The position numbers were made by a program, and so were the translations under genes. Positions 26,722 to 35,853 of a stretch of DNA of 64,000 nucleotides are shown here, one piece after another (within the stretch, counting starts at the first letter, position 1; each line of letters begins with the position of its first letter). Under the pieces are notes generated by a model, which was given only the letters and a program-made list of their open reading frames with translations, did no database searches and was not told the DNA's origin. The DNA is from Marinosulfonomonas sp. (GTDB lineage: Bacteria > Pseudomonadota > Alphaproteobacteria > Rhodobacterales > Rhodobacteraceae), in the NCBI GenBank assembly GCA_026984915.1, contig JALSRG010000079.1:1-64000 (forward strand), read 5' to 3'.

Positions 26722-27519
26722 ATGCTTGCAGTAATTTCACCGGCAAAACGTCTTGATATGAACCCGGTCAACGCCGATGGCTCGACACAACCTGCGTTCG
26801 GGGCTGACGCGCTGAAACTGGCTGGCTATGCAGGCAAACTATCCCCGGCGCAGTTGCAAAAGCTGATGCGGATCAGCGACAAACTGGCCAAACTGAATGC
26901 CGACCGGTTCGCGGAATTCTCTGGCAATCCTGCGCCTGACAGAACCAAGCCCGCCATTCTGGCCTTTGCGGGAGATACTTATTCCGGACTTGAAGCCTCG
27001 ACACTTGATCAACATGCAATGGACTGGGCGCAAACGCATCTGCGCATCCTGTCAGGGTTATATGGCGTGTTGCGACCTATGGATCTGATACAACCTTACC
27101 GGCTGGAGATGGGCGCGAGACTTGAAACCGATGTTGGCAACTCCTTGTACGAGTTCTGGGGATCACGTCTGGCATACGCCCTGAAGGCAGCGGCCGAAGA
27201 TTCCAAAACGGACATTCTGGTTAACTGTGCTTCGGTTGAATATTTCGGGGCCGTTGACACCAACGCTTTGAAATTAAGGATCATAACACCTGTTTTTCTT
27301 GAAAACAGGAACGGAACAGAAAAGATTGTAAGCTTTTTCGCCAAAAAAGCCCGCGGAGCCATGGCGCGTTACATGATGGAAAACCATCTGACTGATCCGG
27401 AAAGTCTGAAAGAATTTGACACAGGCGGCTATCGGTATATCCCGGAAAAAAGCCAGAATAACAAATGGGTGTTTCTGCGCGACTATCCGGCAGGTTCATC
27501 TAACAGGGAAGAGTCATAA
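26722..27519 (+). CDS. yaaA: Peroxide stress protein YaaA (DUF328)
   Basis: A 265-residue cytoplasmic protein of the YaaA/DUF328 family, which in E. coli lowers intracellular free iron during peroxide stress and has DNA-binding ability. The start MLAVISPAKRLDM and the internal ILSGLYGVLRPMDLIQPYRLEMG and KAARGAMARYMMENHL-like segments are diagnostic. GGGGAGG lies a few bases before the ATG. It follows recQ by 30 bases. Its last 37 bases overlap the end of the convergent VOC-family gene; the final residues (YPAGSSNREES) extend past the conserved domain. Confidence 0.92.
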   Translation: MLAVISPAKRLDMNPVNADGSTQPAFGADALKLAGYAGKLSPAQLQKLMRISDKLAKLNADRFAEFSGNPAPDRTKPAILAFAGDTYSGLEASTLDQHAMDWAQTHLRILSGLYGVLRPMDLIQPYRLEMGARLETDVGNSLYEFWGSRLAYALKAAAEDSKTDILVNCASVEYFGAVDTNALKLRIITPVFLENRNGTEKIVSFFAKKARGAMARYMMENHLTDPESLKEFDTGGYRYIPEKSQNNKWVFLRDYPAGSSNREES

Positions 27520-27920
27520 GACACGAGTTCAACTGTATTTCCTTCCGGATCTTTTGTGAAAACCCCCCGCCAGCCAACCCAGCCAAAATGCTCGACATGA
27601 TAAGGCTGGCCCAGTTTCTCATACCAGCTTATTACCGCTTCCTGCTCATCGAACGGAAGCGAAAGCGCAAAATGATGCAGAGAAGACGGGCCCTTTCCGG
27701 GGTGTCCCCTGAACAGGGCCAAGATGCTGGTATGACCCCCGAAACCTGCGCCGATCCTGAAAAAAATGATGTTCTGGCTACGCCTGTTACCCATGCGTTC
27801 CAAACCAATCACATCTTCATAGAAGCTTGCCATTTTTTGCGGATCCAGACAGCGAATGGCAATTTCGCCCAAGGCTCGGGGTCTGAAACCTTTCTCGATG
27901 TTTCCAGTTTTGCTGCCCAT
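27483..27920 (-). CDS. VOC/glyoxalase-family protein
   Basis: A 145-residue vicinal-oxygen-chelate fold protein. The two beta-alpha-beta-beta-beta modules are visible: EIAIRCLDPQKMASFYEDVIGL at the start, and HHFALSLPFDEQEAVISWYEKLG followed by KDPEGNTVELVSYD at the end. Histidine in HHFALSL and glutamate in NTVELV are likely metal ligands. Members include glyoxalases, dioxygenases and resistance proteins; the substrate here is unknown. The gene converges on yaaA with a 37-base overlap of coding ends. Confidence 0.8.
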   Translation of the reverse strand: MGSKTGNIEKGFRPRALGEIAIRCLDPQKMASFYEDVIGLERMGNRRSQNIIFFRIGAGFGGHTSILALFRGHPGKGPSSLHHFALSLPFDEQEAVISWYEKLGQPYHVEHFGWVGWRGVFTKDPEGNTVELVSYDSSLLDEPAG

Positions 27921-27976
27921 GGTGACAGGGATGGCATAAATCAGGAAGAAAGTACAGGCCCGATCTTTCCTTGTTT

Positions 27977-30229
27977 CTAGCCTGAAACACGCTTGGTTTC
28001 GTCCTCTTCATCTTTCGAAACCGGCAACACATCATCCGGTGCAAGCTCGATAATCTTTCCGGTTATCGCGGCTTTCCGCAAAGGTTTTGTCAGATAATGG
28101 TCCAGCCCGGCCGCCAGAATTTCATTGTCATCTCCGCTCATGGCATGTGCCGTCAGGGCAATGATCGGTACATGCGTTGCTGTTTTTTCTTCCAGTTTCC
28201 GGATCGTGCGGGTTGCTTCCTTGCCGTCCATTTCAGGCATGGAAATATCCATGAAAATAATATCCGGTTCAAAATCATTGAAGGCTTCAACAGCTTCCAA
28301 CCCGTTATTGGCAAACCGAAGATCAATGTTCAGATCTTTTACCATTTTGCTGAATACAAGTTGATTGGTACGGTTATCTTCGGCCGCAAGCACACGCAGC
28401 TTGCGTAAATCAGTCCCGATTTCACCATCCGAATTCAAGTCAAATTCGAATTCGTCAACTGCAGGCGCCGGTTCATTGCTTGGCGTACGGCCCTGGTTTT
28501 CCAACTCGTGCAGGCTTGTAAACAGTTCCCGCGGAAGTACAGGCTTTCGCAATATTGTTGAAATATGATCGTTCTCTGGTGAAGATCCCTGATTTGTTGC
28601 CAGCAAGACAATGGGGGTATCCGCAGCGGCCCGTTTAAGCGCATTTATCAAGTCCGAAACATCCATGTCGGGCGGTGCCTGATCAACAAAAATGGCGTCA
28701 TACTTGTCAAGTTCGGCGACCAGCGCTGCCTCTCCGGAAGACAAGCATTCGACATCCATCCCCAGCACAACGAGTTGCCGCGCCAAAATAGCCTGGCTGG
28801 TTTTCTGTGCATCCACAATCAGTGCGCTCTTGAAGCATTCAAGTCGGCGCGGCGTGGCGTTATCGGCATGTTCAATTGCCGGAAGGGTGATGCGAAATCC
28901 GAAACAGGATCCTTCGCCAACAACCGAATCCACCCAGATTTCACCACCCATCAGTTCGACCAACTGTTTTGTAATGGCCAACCCCAGCCCGGTTCCCTCA
29001 TACCGCCGGTTCCGTTCATCCTCCACCTGATTGAACTCACCGAAAATATGATCGATTTTATCTGGCGGAATTCCGATGCCGGTGTCTTCAATTGTAACAT
29101 GAATCCTTTGTGGGCCGTTTTCACCGTCTTCCATTCCGACGACCCGAACCAGAACATAGCCTTCGGATGTGAACTTCACGGCATTGCCGATAAGGTTGGT
29201 CATTATCTGGCGAATACGCCCGGGATCCCCCATATACCGGGTGGGCATGAACATGTCGAAGTCAATCAGAAGATCAATCGGTTTACCCTGAACTGATGGT
29301 TGCAGCAACATGACGATTTCATGGATGCAACGCTCCAGATCAAACGGCTCGGCATGCAAAACAAGCTTGTCCGCTTCGATCTTCGAGTAATCCAGCACAT
29401 CGTTGATAATTACCAACAGCGCTTCTCCGGAGCTCTTTATAGTGTCCACATACAAACGTTGTTCTTCATTCAGAGGGGTATCTCTCAGAATATCTGCCAT
29501 GCCGACAACACCATTCATCGGCGTGCGAATTTCGTGGCTCATGTTGGCGAGGAAGGCAGATTTTGCCCTGTTGGCAGCCTCGGCCTTTTTGCGGGCTTCC
29601 TTAAGCTCGGCCTCATAGCGGATGGTATCGGTTATGTTCAGCCCCATCGAAACCGTGTCGCCATCTTGAGACCGACGGTCGACAAGCTTCACATATTGTT
29701 CGTTCCACAGTTTTATGACCTTGGGCGCGGACAAATCTCCGCCCCACCGCTTCAGCATGTCATCACGCCACTGGGTCGCGGTTTTTTCGCCGATATCGAC
29801 TATTCCCTCTTCCACCATGAGTTCGATGACACGTGCATAAGGCACCCCCGGCCCGACCTCTTCCAAACCGTCAAAGATCGAGAGATAGGCTTTGTTCGCT
29901 GAAACCATTCGGTCATTACTGTCAAATACGGCAAAGCCGTCGCGAATGGTTTCAATGGAATCCCATAACCGCCGCTCAGCGATAATAACCTTGTGTTCGG
30001 CCTCTTTCAGTTCACTAAGGACCTGGGTCTTTTCCCCTTCCAGAGCCTGTGCAACGGAGCGGACTTCCTCCACTTCGTGACGCGTCTCGACAATCTCTTC
30101 CGACAGGGCCAGCGCATGTTTTCCCAGCTTTTTGTTGGCAGCAAACAATTCTTCCTGTTTCTGCTTCAACAATCGCTCTGCCGCCAAACGCGCGCGGCGT
30201 TCCTGCGCCAATCGGTCCATGGTTGTCAT
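27977..30229 (-). CDS. Hybrid sensor histidine kinase with two receiver domains
   Basis: A 750-residue cytoplasmic kinase with no membrane segments. Order: coiled coil (about 1-85), PAS domain (about 86-185), HisKA with the phosphorylated histidine at about 232 (MSHEIRTPMNG), HATPase_c (about 340-450, with DTGIGIP and GTGLGLAI), a divergent receiver (about 465-580, Asp near 516), and a full receiver (about 612-730, MDISMPEMDG, Asp near 661). The ATG at 30229 has GGAGG six bases upstream. No DNA-binding output or Hpt domain is attached, so it should pass phosphate to a separate protein. It is divergent from the alpha-2-macroglobulin gene. The signal is unknown; the soluble PAS suggests an internal cue. 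Confidence 0.9.
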   Translation of the reverse strand: MTTMDRLAQERRARLAAERLLKQKQEELFAANKKLGKHALALSEEIVETRHEVEEVRSVAQALEGEKTQVLSELKEAEHKVIIAERRLWDSIETIRDGFAVFDSNDRMVSANKAYLSIFDGLEEVGPGVPYARVIELMVEEGIVDIGEKTATQWRDDMLKRWGGDLSAPKVIKLWNEQYVKLVDRRSQDGDTVSMGLNITDTIRYEAELKEARKKAEAANRAKSAFLANMSHEIRTPMNGVVGMADILRDTPLNEEQRLYVDTIKSSGEALLVIINDVLDYSKIEADKLVLHAEPFDLERCIHEIVMLLQPSVQGKPIDLLIDFDMFMPTRYMGDPGRIRQIMTNLIGNAVKFTSEGYVLVRVVGMEDGENGPQRIHVTIEDTGIGIPPDKIDHIFGEFNQVEDERNRRYEGTGLGLAITKQLVELMGGEIWVDSVVGEGSCFGFRITLPAIEHADNATPRRLECFKSALIVDAQKTSQAILARQLVVLGMDVECLSSGEAALVAELDKYDAIFVDQAPPDMDVSDLINALKRAAADTPIVLLATNQGSSPENDHISTILRKPVLPRELFTSLHELENQGRTPSNEPAPAVDEFEFDLNSDGEIGTDLRKLRVLAAEDNRTNQLVFSKMVKDLNIDLRFANNGLEAVEAFNDFEPDIIFMDISMPEMDGKEATRTIRKLEEKTATHVPIIALTAHAMSGDDNEILAAGLDHYLTKPLRKAAITGKIIELAPDDVLPVSKDEEDETKRVSG

Positions 30230-30396
30230 TGCCGCCCTCCGAGTCGCCCCTTGAATTGTCAAGGAACATTCACAGAACAAGGTGAACAGTACCTTAACCG
30301 GAATAAAATTTCCCCCGCTGATCTGGCCTGGTTTCACATTGCAAAACCCGCGGCTGTTGTGCGACAACTGCCGCATAGTAGTTAGGAGAGTTTCCC

Positions 30397-33300
30397 ATGC
30401 GTCTGGTCATCAAAACCGCAGTGTTGTTTTTCATGCTGGTTGGAACACTCTGGGCAAATGAGCTGGTTCCGGAGCGGCGCACAACCCTGACCAAGGACCT
30501 GGATTTTTATGGCTCGGATCTGCGGGCGCTTTTTGACACGGATTTTGCCAGTTGCCAGCGTGCCTGCCTGCTCGACAAGCGCTGTTCAGCTTTTACTTTC
30601 AACAAGCGCTCCAACTCCTGTTTTCCCAAAAGCGCCGTGACGGAAACCAAACCCTATGAAGGTGCGCTCTCCGGGCGTGTTATTGAAACCCCACCGACAA
30701 TTCTAGCGCGTGCGGCAGAGCGTGCCGTGGATTTGGATTTTCTGGGCAAAGCCGATTTTGAGTCAGCGCGTGCGCTCGCAGAGATGCTGTCGACCTATCA
30801 TTATGCAGGCGAATGGGACGCACAAGCGCTTCTGGATGCTGCGCGGGATCGTCGCAACAAAGGCCAAAACGTCGTTGCCCTGAAATTTACTGGTGCCGCG
30901 CTGACATTGACTGACAAGGCTGATCAATGGGTGGAATATGCGCGCCTGGGTTTGTCATTGAAAGATTCCAATCAATCCGACGTCAGGAAATATGTCCGCC
31001 GGGCATTGCCGGCATCCATCAACGGATACCTGCGCAGTACCTCGCCTGCCCAGCAGGCCGCTGCCCTGACGGTTATGGCCGAGGCGCTGGAAGCAAATGG
31101 TCGTGGTCGTGATATGATACCGGCACTTTCCCTTGCTCAGAAGATTTCTCCGCGGGATGACACGGCCAAGGCCCTGGATCGCGCCATACTGAAATACGGC
31201 TTTCGTATTACCGAAGATACAGTGGATAGTGACACCGCCTTACCCCGAATGTGCGCTATTTTTTCTCGCAAACTGGTGCAGGCCGGGTTGGATTATTCGC
31301 AATACTTGAAGCTTCCAAAACAGGACATGCCGGTTGAGGTTTCCGATCGCCAGCTATGTATTGGCGGCCTGGATCACGGACAACGCTATAGTATTACCTT
31401 TCGGGCAGGTTTGCCCGCTGTCAACGGTGAAAAACTGCGCAAGTCCGTTACGATTACGCACTATGTGCGCGACCGCAGCCCGATGGCCCGGTTTTCCGGG
31501 CGCGGGTATGTGCTGCCAAAATCAGGCGAAGCAGCCTTGCCGATCGAAACAGTCAATCTGACAACCGTCGATCTTGTCCTGCGTCGGGTCAGCGACCGCA
31601 ATCTGTTAAGAGCCTTCCAGGACGGATATTTCGGACGCCCCATCTCCGCATGGCAGGAAGACACTTTTGCATCCAACGTCGCCGAAGAAATCTGGCGTGG
31701 TGTTGGTACTGTCGAAATGACCCTGAACAAAGAAGTGACGACCCGTCTGCCTATGGGCGACATCATCGCAGACCTTCCAGCCGGGGTATATGCCCTGCAG
31801 GCGAAGGTGCCCGGCGCCGACCCCTATGACAACCCGGCCACCACCCAGTGGTTTGTATTGTCCGATCTGGGCATCGCGACAATGAAGGGGGCCGATGGTG
31901 TGCATGTCTTTGTCCGGTCGCTGGCGGATGCTTCGTCAAAGCCGGGAATCAGGGTTTCGCTGTTGTCGCGTGCCAATGCGGTTCTGGCTGAAACCGAAAC
32001 GGATGCGAACGGGTATGCACATTTTGCCAGCGCCCTCACCAAAGGGACCGGGGGAAGCGCGCCAGCGCTGATCACAGCGAAAGATGGCGATAAGGATATG
32101 GCCTTTCTTTCGCTCACCGGCCCGGCTTTTGACCTGTCGGATCGCGGGGTTGAGGGGCGTGAACCGGCAAAAGCGATTGACGTTTTCCTGACCACGGACC
32201 GCGGTGCCTACCGGGCGGGCGACACCGTTTATGCAACTGCACTGGCCCGAGACAGTAAATCCCTGGCATTGGCAGGCCTGCCGCTTACGGCTGTTTTGCG
32301 CCGCCCGGACGGGCTGGAATACAGCCGGCAACTGTCTGCAAACGGAAAAGAGGGCGGACATGTGTTCAGATTGCCAATCGGGGCGACGGCACCGCGTGGC
32401 GGCTGGCGGCTCAGCGTTTATGCTGATCCGGATGCACCGGCATTGGCATCTTCCAGTTTTCTGGTCGAAGATTTCCTGCCTGAACGCATTGATTTCGACC
32501 TGAAGCTGCCCGAAGGTCCGGTCCGGATCAATGATGCCCCTGTGCTGACAGTGCAGGCCGACTACCTGTTTGGAGCACCAGCGGCAGATCTGGCTGTTGA
32601 AGGTGAAGTCAAAATCAAGGCCCGCGAAGGGCTTGAAGGCTATCCCGGCTATGTATTCGGACGTTATGACGAACCATTCAATCCGCGCAGTGAAAGCCTG
32701 CCCTCGGGCCTGCGCACGGATTCTGCAGGCCAAGCCAGGGTGCCGGTGAAATTTCCTGAAATCGAAGCTCTATCGCGCCCGCTGGAGGCACAATTGATCG
32801 TTCGGGTCTCGGAAGGATCAGGCCGCCCGGTTGAGCGACGCCTGACCAAGCCGCTAACCCCGTCCACCCCCATGATCGGCATCAAGCCCATGTTTGATGA
32901 CGTTGTGCCCGAGGGCGCAGAAGCGCGTTTCAATATTCTGGCAATCAACGAGGAAGAACAAACCATTCCGATGCGTGTGCGCTGGACGATGAATCGCGTG
33001 AACACACATTACCAGTGGTATCAGGAATCGGGTAACTGGAACTGGGAGCCGGTTATCACGCGCACCCTTGTTGACAGCCAGGAAGTCCAGTTGACGAATG
33101 CGCCGGTTGAGGTTTCCGCCCCTGTCGAGTGGGGCCAATACGAAATCAAGGTCGAGCGTCTGGACGGTGAGTATCTGGCGTCTTCTACCAGTTTCTATGC
33201 AGGTTGGTATGCCTCGGCCGATGCCTCGGCCACACCGGATGTTCTGAAAGTATCCTTGGACAAAACCGCATATCGCCCCGGCGAAACTGCAACCCTTCGG

Positions 33301-35853
33301 CTGGTTCCGCGTTACGCGGGCAAGGCACTGATTACGGTCATGTCCAACCACATGATCGACATGAAAACCATGGACGTTGTGAAAGGTGAAAACCAGATCA
33401 GCCTGCCGGTAACCGATGAATGGGGCGCAGGGGCCTATGTAACAGCAACGGTAATCCGTCCAATGCAGGTAGCCGCCGGCCATAATCCGGCGCGCGCACT
33501 GGGCCTGTCTTACGCGCCGGTTGATCCGGGCGATCACAGACTGAGTGTAGCATTTGACGTTCCGAAAGAGGCCTCACCGCGTAAGGAATTCAATGTCGCA
33601 TTAAAAGTTGCCAACATAAAACCGGGCGAAACAGCATATGCAACGATCGCTGCCGTTGATGTCGGAATTCTGAATCTGACCGGTTTCAAAAGCCCCGATG
33701 CCGCCGGCTACTTTTTTGGCCAAAGGCGGCTCGGTATGGAAATTCGCGATATTTATGGCCGCCTGATTAACGGTATGAATGGCGTTATGGGAACGGTGCG
33801 CTCTGGTGGTGATGCCGGGAGTGACGCCGGGCTGCAATCTCCTCCGCCGACCGAAGAACTGGTCACTTTCTTTAGCGGACCGGTTACCGTTGGCGCGGAC
33901 GGATTGGCGCATGCCAGTTTTGACCTTCCTGCGTTCAATGGCACCCTTCGCCTGATGGCTGTCGTCTGGTCGGCGACCGGAGTTGGCAATGCAGAGGCCG
34001 ATGTTCTGGTTCGCGATCCGGTGGTCATCACGGCCAGCCTGCCAAAATTCCTGGCGCCGGGTGATCAAAGCCGCATGCTGCTGGAAATCACCCATACTTC
34101 CGGGCCGGCGGGCCGGATGGGTCTGGATGTAACGGCAGAGGGTGTATCTTTGGCGTCAAATGCCATTCCTTCCGGGATCACCCTGGGCAAACTGGAAACG
34201 ACAAAACTGTCAGTGCCGCTGACTGCCGATGCGATCGGCAATCATGGTATTACGGTGGCACTGACAACACCGGATGGCAAGCTGTTGACCAAGAAACTGA
34301 CCTTGCCGGTGTTGGACAATGACCCGGAAACAACGCGCACAAGCCAGTTCTCGCTTGCTGCTGGCGATACATTTGTCTTTTCACGGGATGTCTTTGATGG
34401 CCTGAGAAGCGGAACGGGCTCAGCCACTCTGTCGGTCGGGCCATTGGCAAGACTGGATGCTCCTGGGTTGCTGAACGCACTGGACAGGTATCCATACGGT
34501 TGTACCGAGCAGATTACATCCAAAGCCTTGCCCTTGCTTTACCTGAATGATGTTGCGCAGGTGATGGGGCTGGATGCCCGCAAATCCATTCCCGTGCGTA
34601 TCGATGAGGCGATCGAGAAAGTCCTGAACAATCAGTCCTCCAACGGCGCATTTGGTTTATGGCGCCCGGACGAGGGCGATTTCTGGCTGGATGCCTATGT
34701 GGGAGACTTCCTGAGCCGGGCGCGTGCCAAAGGCTATAAGGTGCCTGATACTGCGTTCCGGATGGCAATGGACAACCTGCGCAACCAGGTGAATTATGCG
34801 GGAGATTTTGACAGGGGGGGCGAAGACCTTGCCTACGCTCTTATGGTCCTTGCCCGCGAAGGGGCTGCCGCCACAGGTGATCTGCGCTATTATGCCGATG
34901 TCAAGGCGGATGCGTTTTCGACCCCACTTGCAGCCGCGCAGCTTGGGGCGGCGTTGGCATACTATGGCGACCAGACACGCGCCGATGCCATGTTCGGCCG
35001 CGCAGCACGTTTGATCGCCAAAGATGCCCTGAAGAAAGAGGGCTATTATTGGCGCGCCGATTACGGCTCTGTCCGTCGTGATGCAGCAGGAGCGTTGGCT
35101 CTGGCAGCGGAATCCGGCAGCAATGTCATGGACAAGGAAACGCTGATCAAGTTTGTTACTTCCCGCGACAGCGGTGAATACCGCTCGACACAAGAGGCCG
35201 CCTGGACCTTGCTGGCGGCCAAGGCGCTTGTATCAGACCCATCGCTCAATGGTTTTACTATCAATGGCAAAGCCGTCAGCGGCCCATTGGTACGCGTGCT
35301 GGAAAATGATACCACCGCAGAGCCTCTGTCCATTCGCAATGGCAGTGGACGTGACCAAACCGTAACCCTGACCACTTTCGGCGTACCTGATCAGCCCTTG
35401 CCGGCCAGCGGCAATGGCTATGCCATAGAACGCAATTATTATTCCATGATTGGCGAAATGATTGACACCAGTGATCCTGCGGGCATCCCGGTTGGCACAC
35501 GCATGATTGCTGTGGTCACGGTGCATCCCTATTCCGATACCGAGGCCAGACTGATGGTAAACGCGCCGCTGCCGGCCGGGCTGGAAATAGACAATCCACA
35601 TCTGTTGGAAAGCGGGAACGTCATGGCATTTGAGTGGCTGAACCTTCCCAGTAGTGTCCGATATTCCGAAGCCCGGACAGATCGGTATCTGGCCGCTGTG
35701 GACTGGTCTTCGGATAAACCATTTCAACTGGCCTATATCGTGCGGGCTATTTCTCCCGGCACATATCATCAACCGGCAGCCAGCGTTGAAGATATGTACC
35801 GCCCGGAATTCCGGGCGCATTCGGATCCGGGCACAATCCGTGTAACAGAGTGA
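30397..35853 (+). CDS. Bacterial alpha-2-macroglobulin with N-terminal PAN/apple domain
   Basis: An 1818-residue periplasmic protease trap. A signal peptide (about 1-20, ending near LWANE) leads to a PAN/apple-like domain (about 25-95) with cysteines in FASCQRACLLDKRCSAFTF and NSCFPK, then a string of macroglobulin-like domains, the bait region and the thioester domain. The CTEQ thioester motif is intact with its cysteine at residue 1369 (YPYGCTEQ). No lipobox is present, so it would be anchored, if at all, in another way than YfhM-type lipoproteins. It is followed directly by pbpC with a one-base overlap, the usual partner, pointing to defence and repair of the cell wall when the envelope is breached. 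Confidence 0.92.
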   Translation: MRLVIKTAVLFFMLVGTLWANELVPERRTTLTKDLDFYGSDLRALFDTDFASCQRACLLDKRCSAFTFNKRSNSCFPKSAVTETKPYEGALSGRVIETPPTILARAAERAVDLDFLGKADFESARALAEMLSTYHYAGEWDAQALLDAARDRRNKGQNVVALKFTGAALTLTDKADQWVEYARLGLSLKDSNQSDVRKYVRRALPASINGYLRSTSPAQQAAALTVMAEALEANGRGRDMIPALSLAQKISPRDDTAKALDRAILKYGFRITEDTVDSDTALPRMCAIFSRKLVQAGLDYSQYLKLPKQDMPVEVSDRQLCIGGLDHGQRYSITFRAGLPAVNGEKLRKSVTITHYVRDRSPMARFSGRGYVLPKSGEAALPIETVNLTTVDLVLRRVSDRNLLRAFQDGYFGRPISAWQEDTFASNVAEEIWRGVGTVEMTLNKEVTTRLPMGDIIADLPAGVYALQAKVPGADPYDNPATTQWFVLSDLGIATMKGADGVHVFVRSLADASSKPGIRVSLLSRANAVLAETETDANGYAHFASALTKGTGGSAPALITAKDGDKDMAFLSLTGPAFDLSDRGVEGREPAKAIDVFLTTDRGAYRAGDTVYATALARDSKSLALAGLPLTAVLRRPDGLEYSRQLSANGKEGGHVFRLPIGATAPRGGWRLSVYADPDAPALASSSFLVEDFLPERIDFDLKLPEGPVRINDAPVLTVQADYLFGAPAADLAVEGEVKIKAREGLEGYPGYVFGRYDEPFNPRSESLPSGLRTDSAGQARVPVKFPEIEALSRPLEAQLIVRVSEGSGRPVERRLTKPLTPSTPMIGIKPMFDDVVPEGAEARFNILAINEEEQTIPMRVRWTMNRVNTHYQWYQESGNWNWEPVITRTLVDSQEVQLTNAPVEVSAPVEWGQYEIKVERLDGEYLASSTSFYAGWYASADASATPDVLKVSLDKTAYRPGETATLRLVPRYAGKALITVMSNHMIDMKTMDVVKGENQISLPVTDEWGAGAYVTATVIRPMQVAAGHNPARALGLSYAPVDPGDHRLSVAFDVPKEASPRKEFNVALKVANIKPGETAYATIAAVDVGILNLTGFKSPDAAGYFFGQRRLGMEIRDIYGRLINGMNGVMGTVRSGGDAGSDAGLQSPPPTEELVTFFSGPVTVGADGLAHASFDLPAFNGTLRLMAVVWSATGVGNAEADVLVRDPVVITASLPKFLAPGDQSRMLLEITHTSGPAGRMGLDVTAEGVSLASNAIPSGITLGKLETTKLSVPLTADAIGNHGITVALTTPDGKLLTKKLTLPVLDNDPETTRTSQFSLAAGDTFVFSRDVFDGLRSGTGSATLSVGPLARLDAPGLLNALDRYPYGCTEQITSKALPLLYLNDVAQVMGLDARKSIPVRIDEAIEKVLNNQSSNGAFGLWRPDEGDFWLDAYVGDFLSRARAKGYKVPDTAFRMAMDNLRNQVNYAGDFDRGGEDLAYALMVLAREGAAATGDLRYYADVKADAFSTPLAAAQLGAALAYYGDQTRADAMFGRAARLIAKDALKKEGYYWRADYGSVRRDAAGALALAAESGSNVMDKETLIKFVTSRDSGEYRSTQEAAWTLLAAKALVSDPSLNGFTINGKAVSGPLVRVLENDTTAEPLSIRNGSGRDQTVTLTTFGVPDQPLPASGNGYAIERNYYSMIGEMIDTSDPAGIPVGTRMIAVVTVHPYSDTEARLMVNAPLPAGLEIDNPHLLESGNVMAFEWLNLPSSVRYSEARTDRYLAAVDWSSDKPFQLAYIVRAISPGTYHQPAASVEDMYRPEFRAHSDPGTIRVTE

